From positions 186,001 to 250,000 of the forward strand of contig NZ_NINX01000029.1 in assembly GCF_002188635.1 (NCBI RefSeq): a stretch of 64,000 nucleotides of DNA. The letters run 5' to 3'. This DNA comes from Pigmentiphaga sp. NML030171 (GTDB taxonomy: Bacteria > Pseudomonadota > Gammaproteobacteria > Burkholderiales > Burkholderiaceae_B). The position numbers and the translations under genes were made by a program. The notes under the pieces were generated by a model. That model did not search any database and was not told the DNA's origin. It saw nothing but the letters and a program-made list of their open reading frames with translations. Position 1 is the stretch's first letter; every line of letters starts with the position of its first letter. Below, piece by piece: positions 63,492 to 64,000 of this stretch.

Positions 63492-64000
63492 TCGCCAAGC
63501 TGATCCGCTGGTCCATCGCCAACCGCTTCCTCGTGCTGCTGGCCACCTTGGCACTCAGCGCCTGGGGCATCTATGCGGTACAGCGAACGCCGCTGGACGC
63601 GCTGCCCGACCTGTCGGACGTGCAGGTCATCATCCGCACCACCTATCCGGGCCAGGCGCCGCGCATCGTCGAGAACCAGGTCACGTACCCGTTGACGACG
63701 ACGATGCTCTCGGTGCCGGGCGCAAAGGCGGTGCGCGGCTACTCGTTCTTTGGCGACTCCTTCGTCTACGTGCTGTTCGAGGACGGGACCGACCAATATT
63801 GGGCGCGCTCCCGCGTCCTCGAATACCTCAACCAGGTGCAGTCGAGGTTGCCGGCCCAGGCTAAGGCCTCGCTCGGTCCGGACGCTTCCGGCGTGGGCTG
63901 GATCTACGAGTACGCACTGGTCGACCGCAGCGGCAAGATGGACATCTCGCAACTGCGCGCCCTGCAGGACTGGTTCCTCAAGTACGAGCTCAAGACCGTG
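63488..64000 (+). CDS. cusA: Heavy-metal RND efflux pump CusA/CzcA, cut by window edge
   Basis: First 171 residues of an RND transporter that normally exceeds 1000. [18 protein letters not shown] is the first membrane segment, followed by the periplasmic porter domain with [15 protein letters not shown] and [20 protein letters not shown], typical of the heavy-metal (HME) class. The CusF-like domain on its adaptor favours monovalent Cu/Ag over Zn/Cd/Co. The frame continues open to the last base. Confidence 0.93.
   Translation, partial: MIAKLIRWSIANRFLVLLATLALSAWGIYAVQRTPLDALPDLSDVQVIIRTTYPGQAPRIVENQVTYPLTTTMLSVPGAKAVRGYSFFGDSFVYVLFEDGTDQYWARSRVLEYLNQVQSRLPAQAKASLGPDASGVGWIYEYALVDRSGKMDISQLRALQDWFLKYELKTV

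Overview
The window is chromosomal DNA of a GC-rich betaproteobacterium, most likely an Alcaligenaceae member close to Bordetella or Achromobacter. The grounds are five complete genes and one remnant of the Bug (tripartite tricarboxylate receptor) family, the ftsY-rsmD-coaD-ferredoxin gene order, and family-level protein resemblance. No rRNA, tRNA or CRISPR array was seen.

Positions 1-42,300 look like host chromosome. A minus-strand catabolic cluster (amino-acid racemase/arylmalonate decarboxylase-like protein, Bug receptor, FAD monooxygenase) runs off the left edge. Then come RidA, an Lrp-type regulator divergent from kynB-kynA (tryptophan to kynurenine), and an aromatic aminotransferase. 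Positions 6.5-8.6 kb are a patchwork of gene remnants around an intact flavin amine oxidase. They are followed by a CYTH-CHAD protein, ftsEX, and an aapJQMP-type amino-acid ABC transporter. Next are two accessory clusters built around Bug receptors: a LysR regulator, Bug receptor and aspartoacylase-like protein; and a LysR regulator divergent from aspartate dehydrogenase, a Bug receptor and an esterase. The housekeeping block ftsY, rsmD, coaD, ferredoxin, MOSC and AsmA follows, then pirin, another Bug receptor, an AraC regulator, a MazG-like pyrophosphatase, adenine/adenosine deaminase, a lipoprotein and a PRC-barrel protein. At 36-42 kb a GntR regulator sits between a translationally coupled minus-strand operon (aconitase-type large and small subunits, a cysteine-less isochorismatase-like protein, an isocitrate-lyase-superfamily lyase) and a plus-strand pair (Bug receptor, maleate isomerase/racemase-like protein). 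Two matching palindromes flank the regulator gene and suggest one regulon, possibly for a substituted C4 dicarboxylate.

From about 42,364 to the right edge the DNA is a mobile element. It starts with the octamer TTTTTCAT, recalled as the attachment sequence of Tn4371-family integrative conjugative elements, followed by a 399-residue tyrosine integrase. A small cassette resembling toxin-antitoxin genes follows, framed by perfect palindromes of matching architecture. The rest seen is stacked metal resistance: arsR-arsI-arsC-acr3-arsC-arsH; merR divergent from merTPA; a lead/cadmium set (pbrR divergent from pbrA-lspA-uppP, plus an FTR1/cytochrome c transporter); and an orphan MerR regulator, a small exported protein and a cusCBA-type efflux system cut by the right edge. 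No conjugation or replication genes of the element are in view; they would lie further right.

Most family calls rest on visible motifs and lengths. Substrates for the Bug-linked clusters and the aconitase-type operon are inference.
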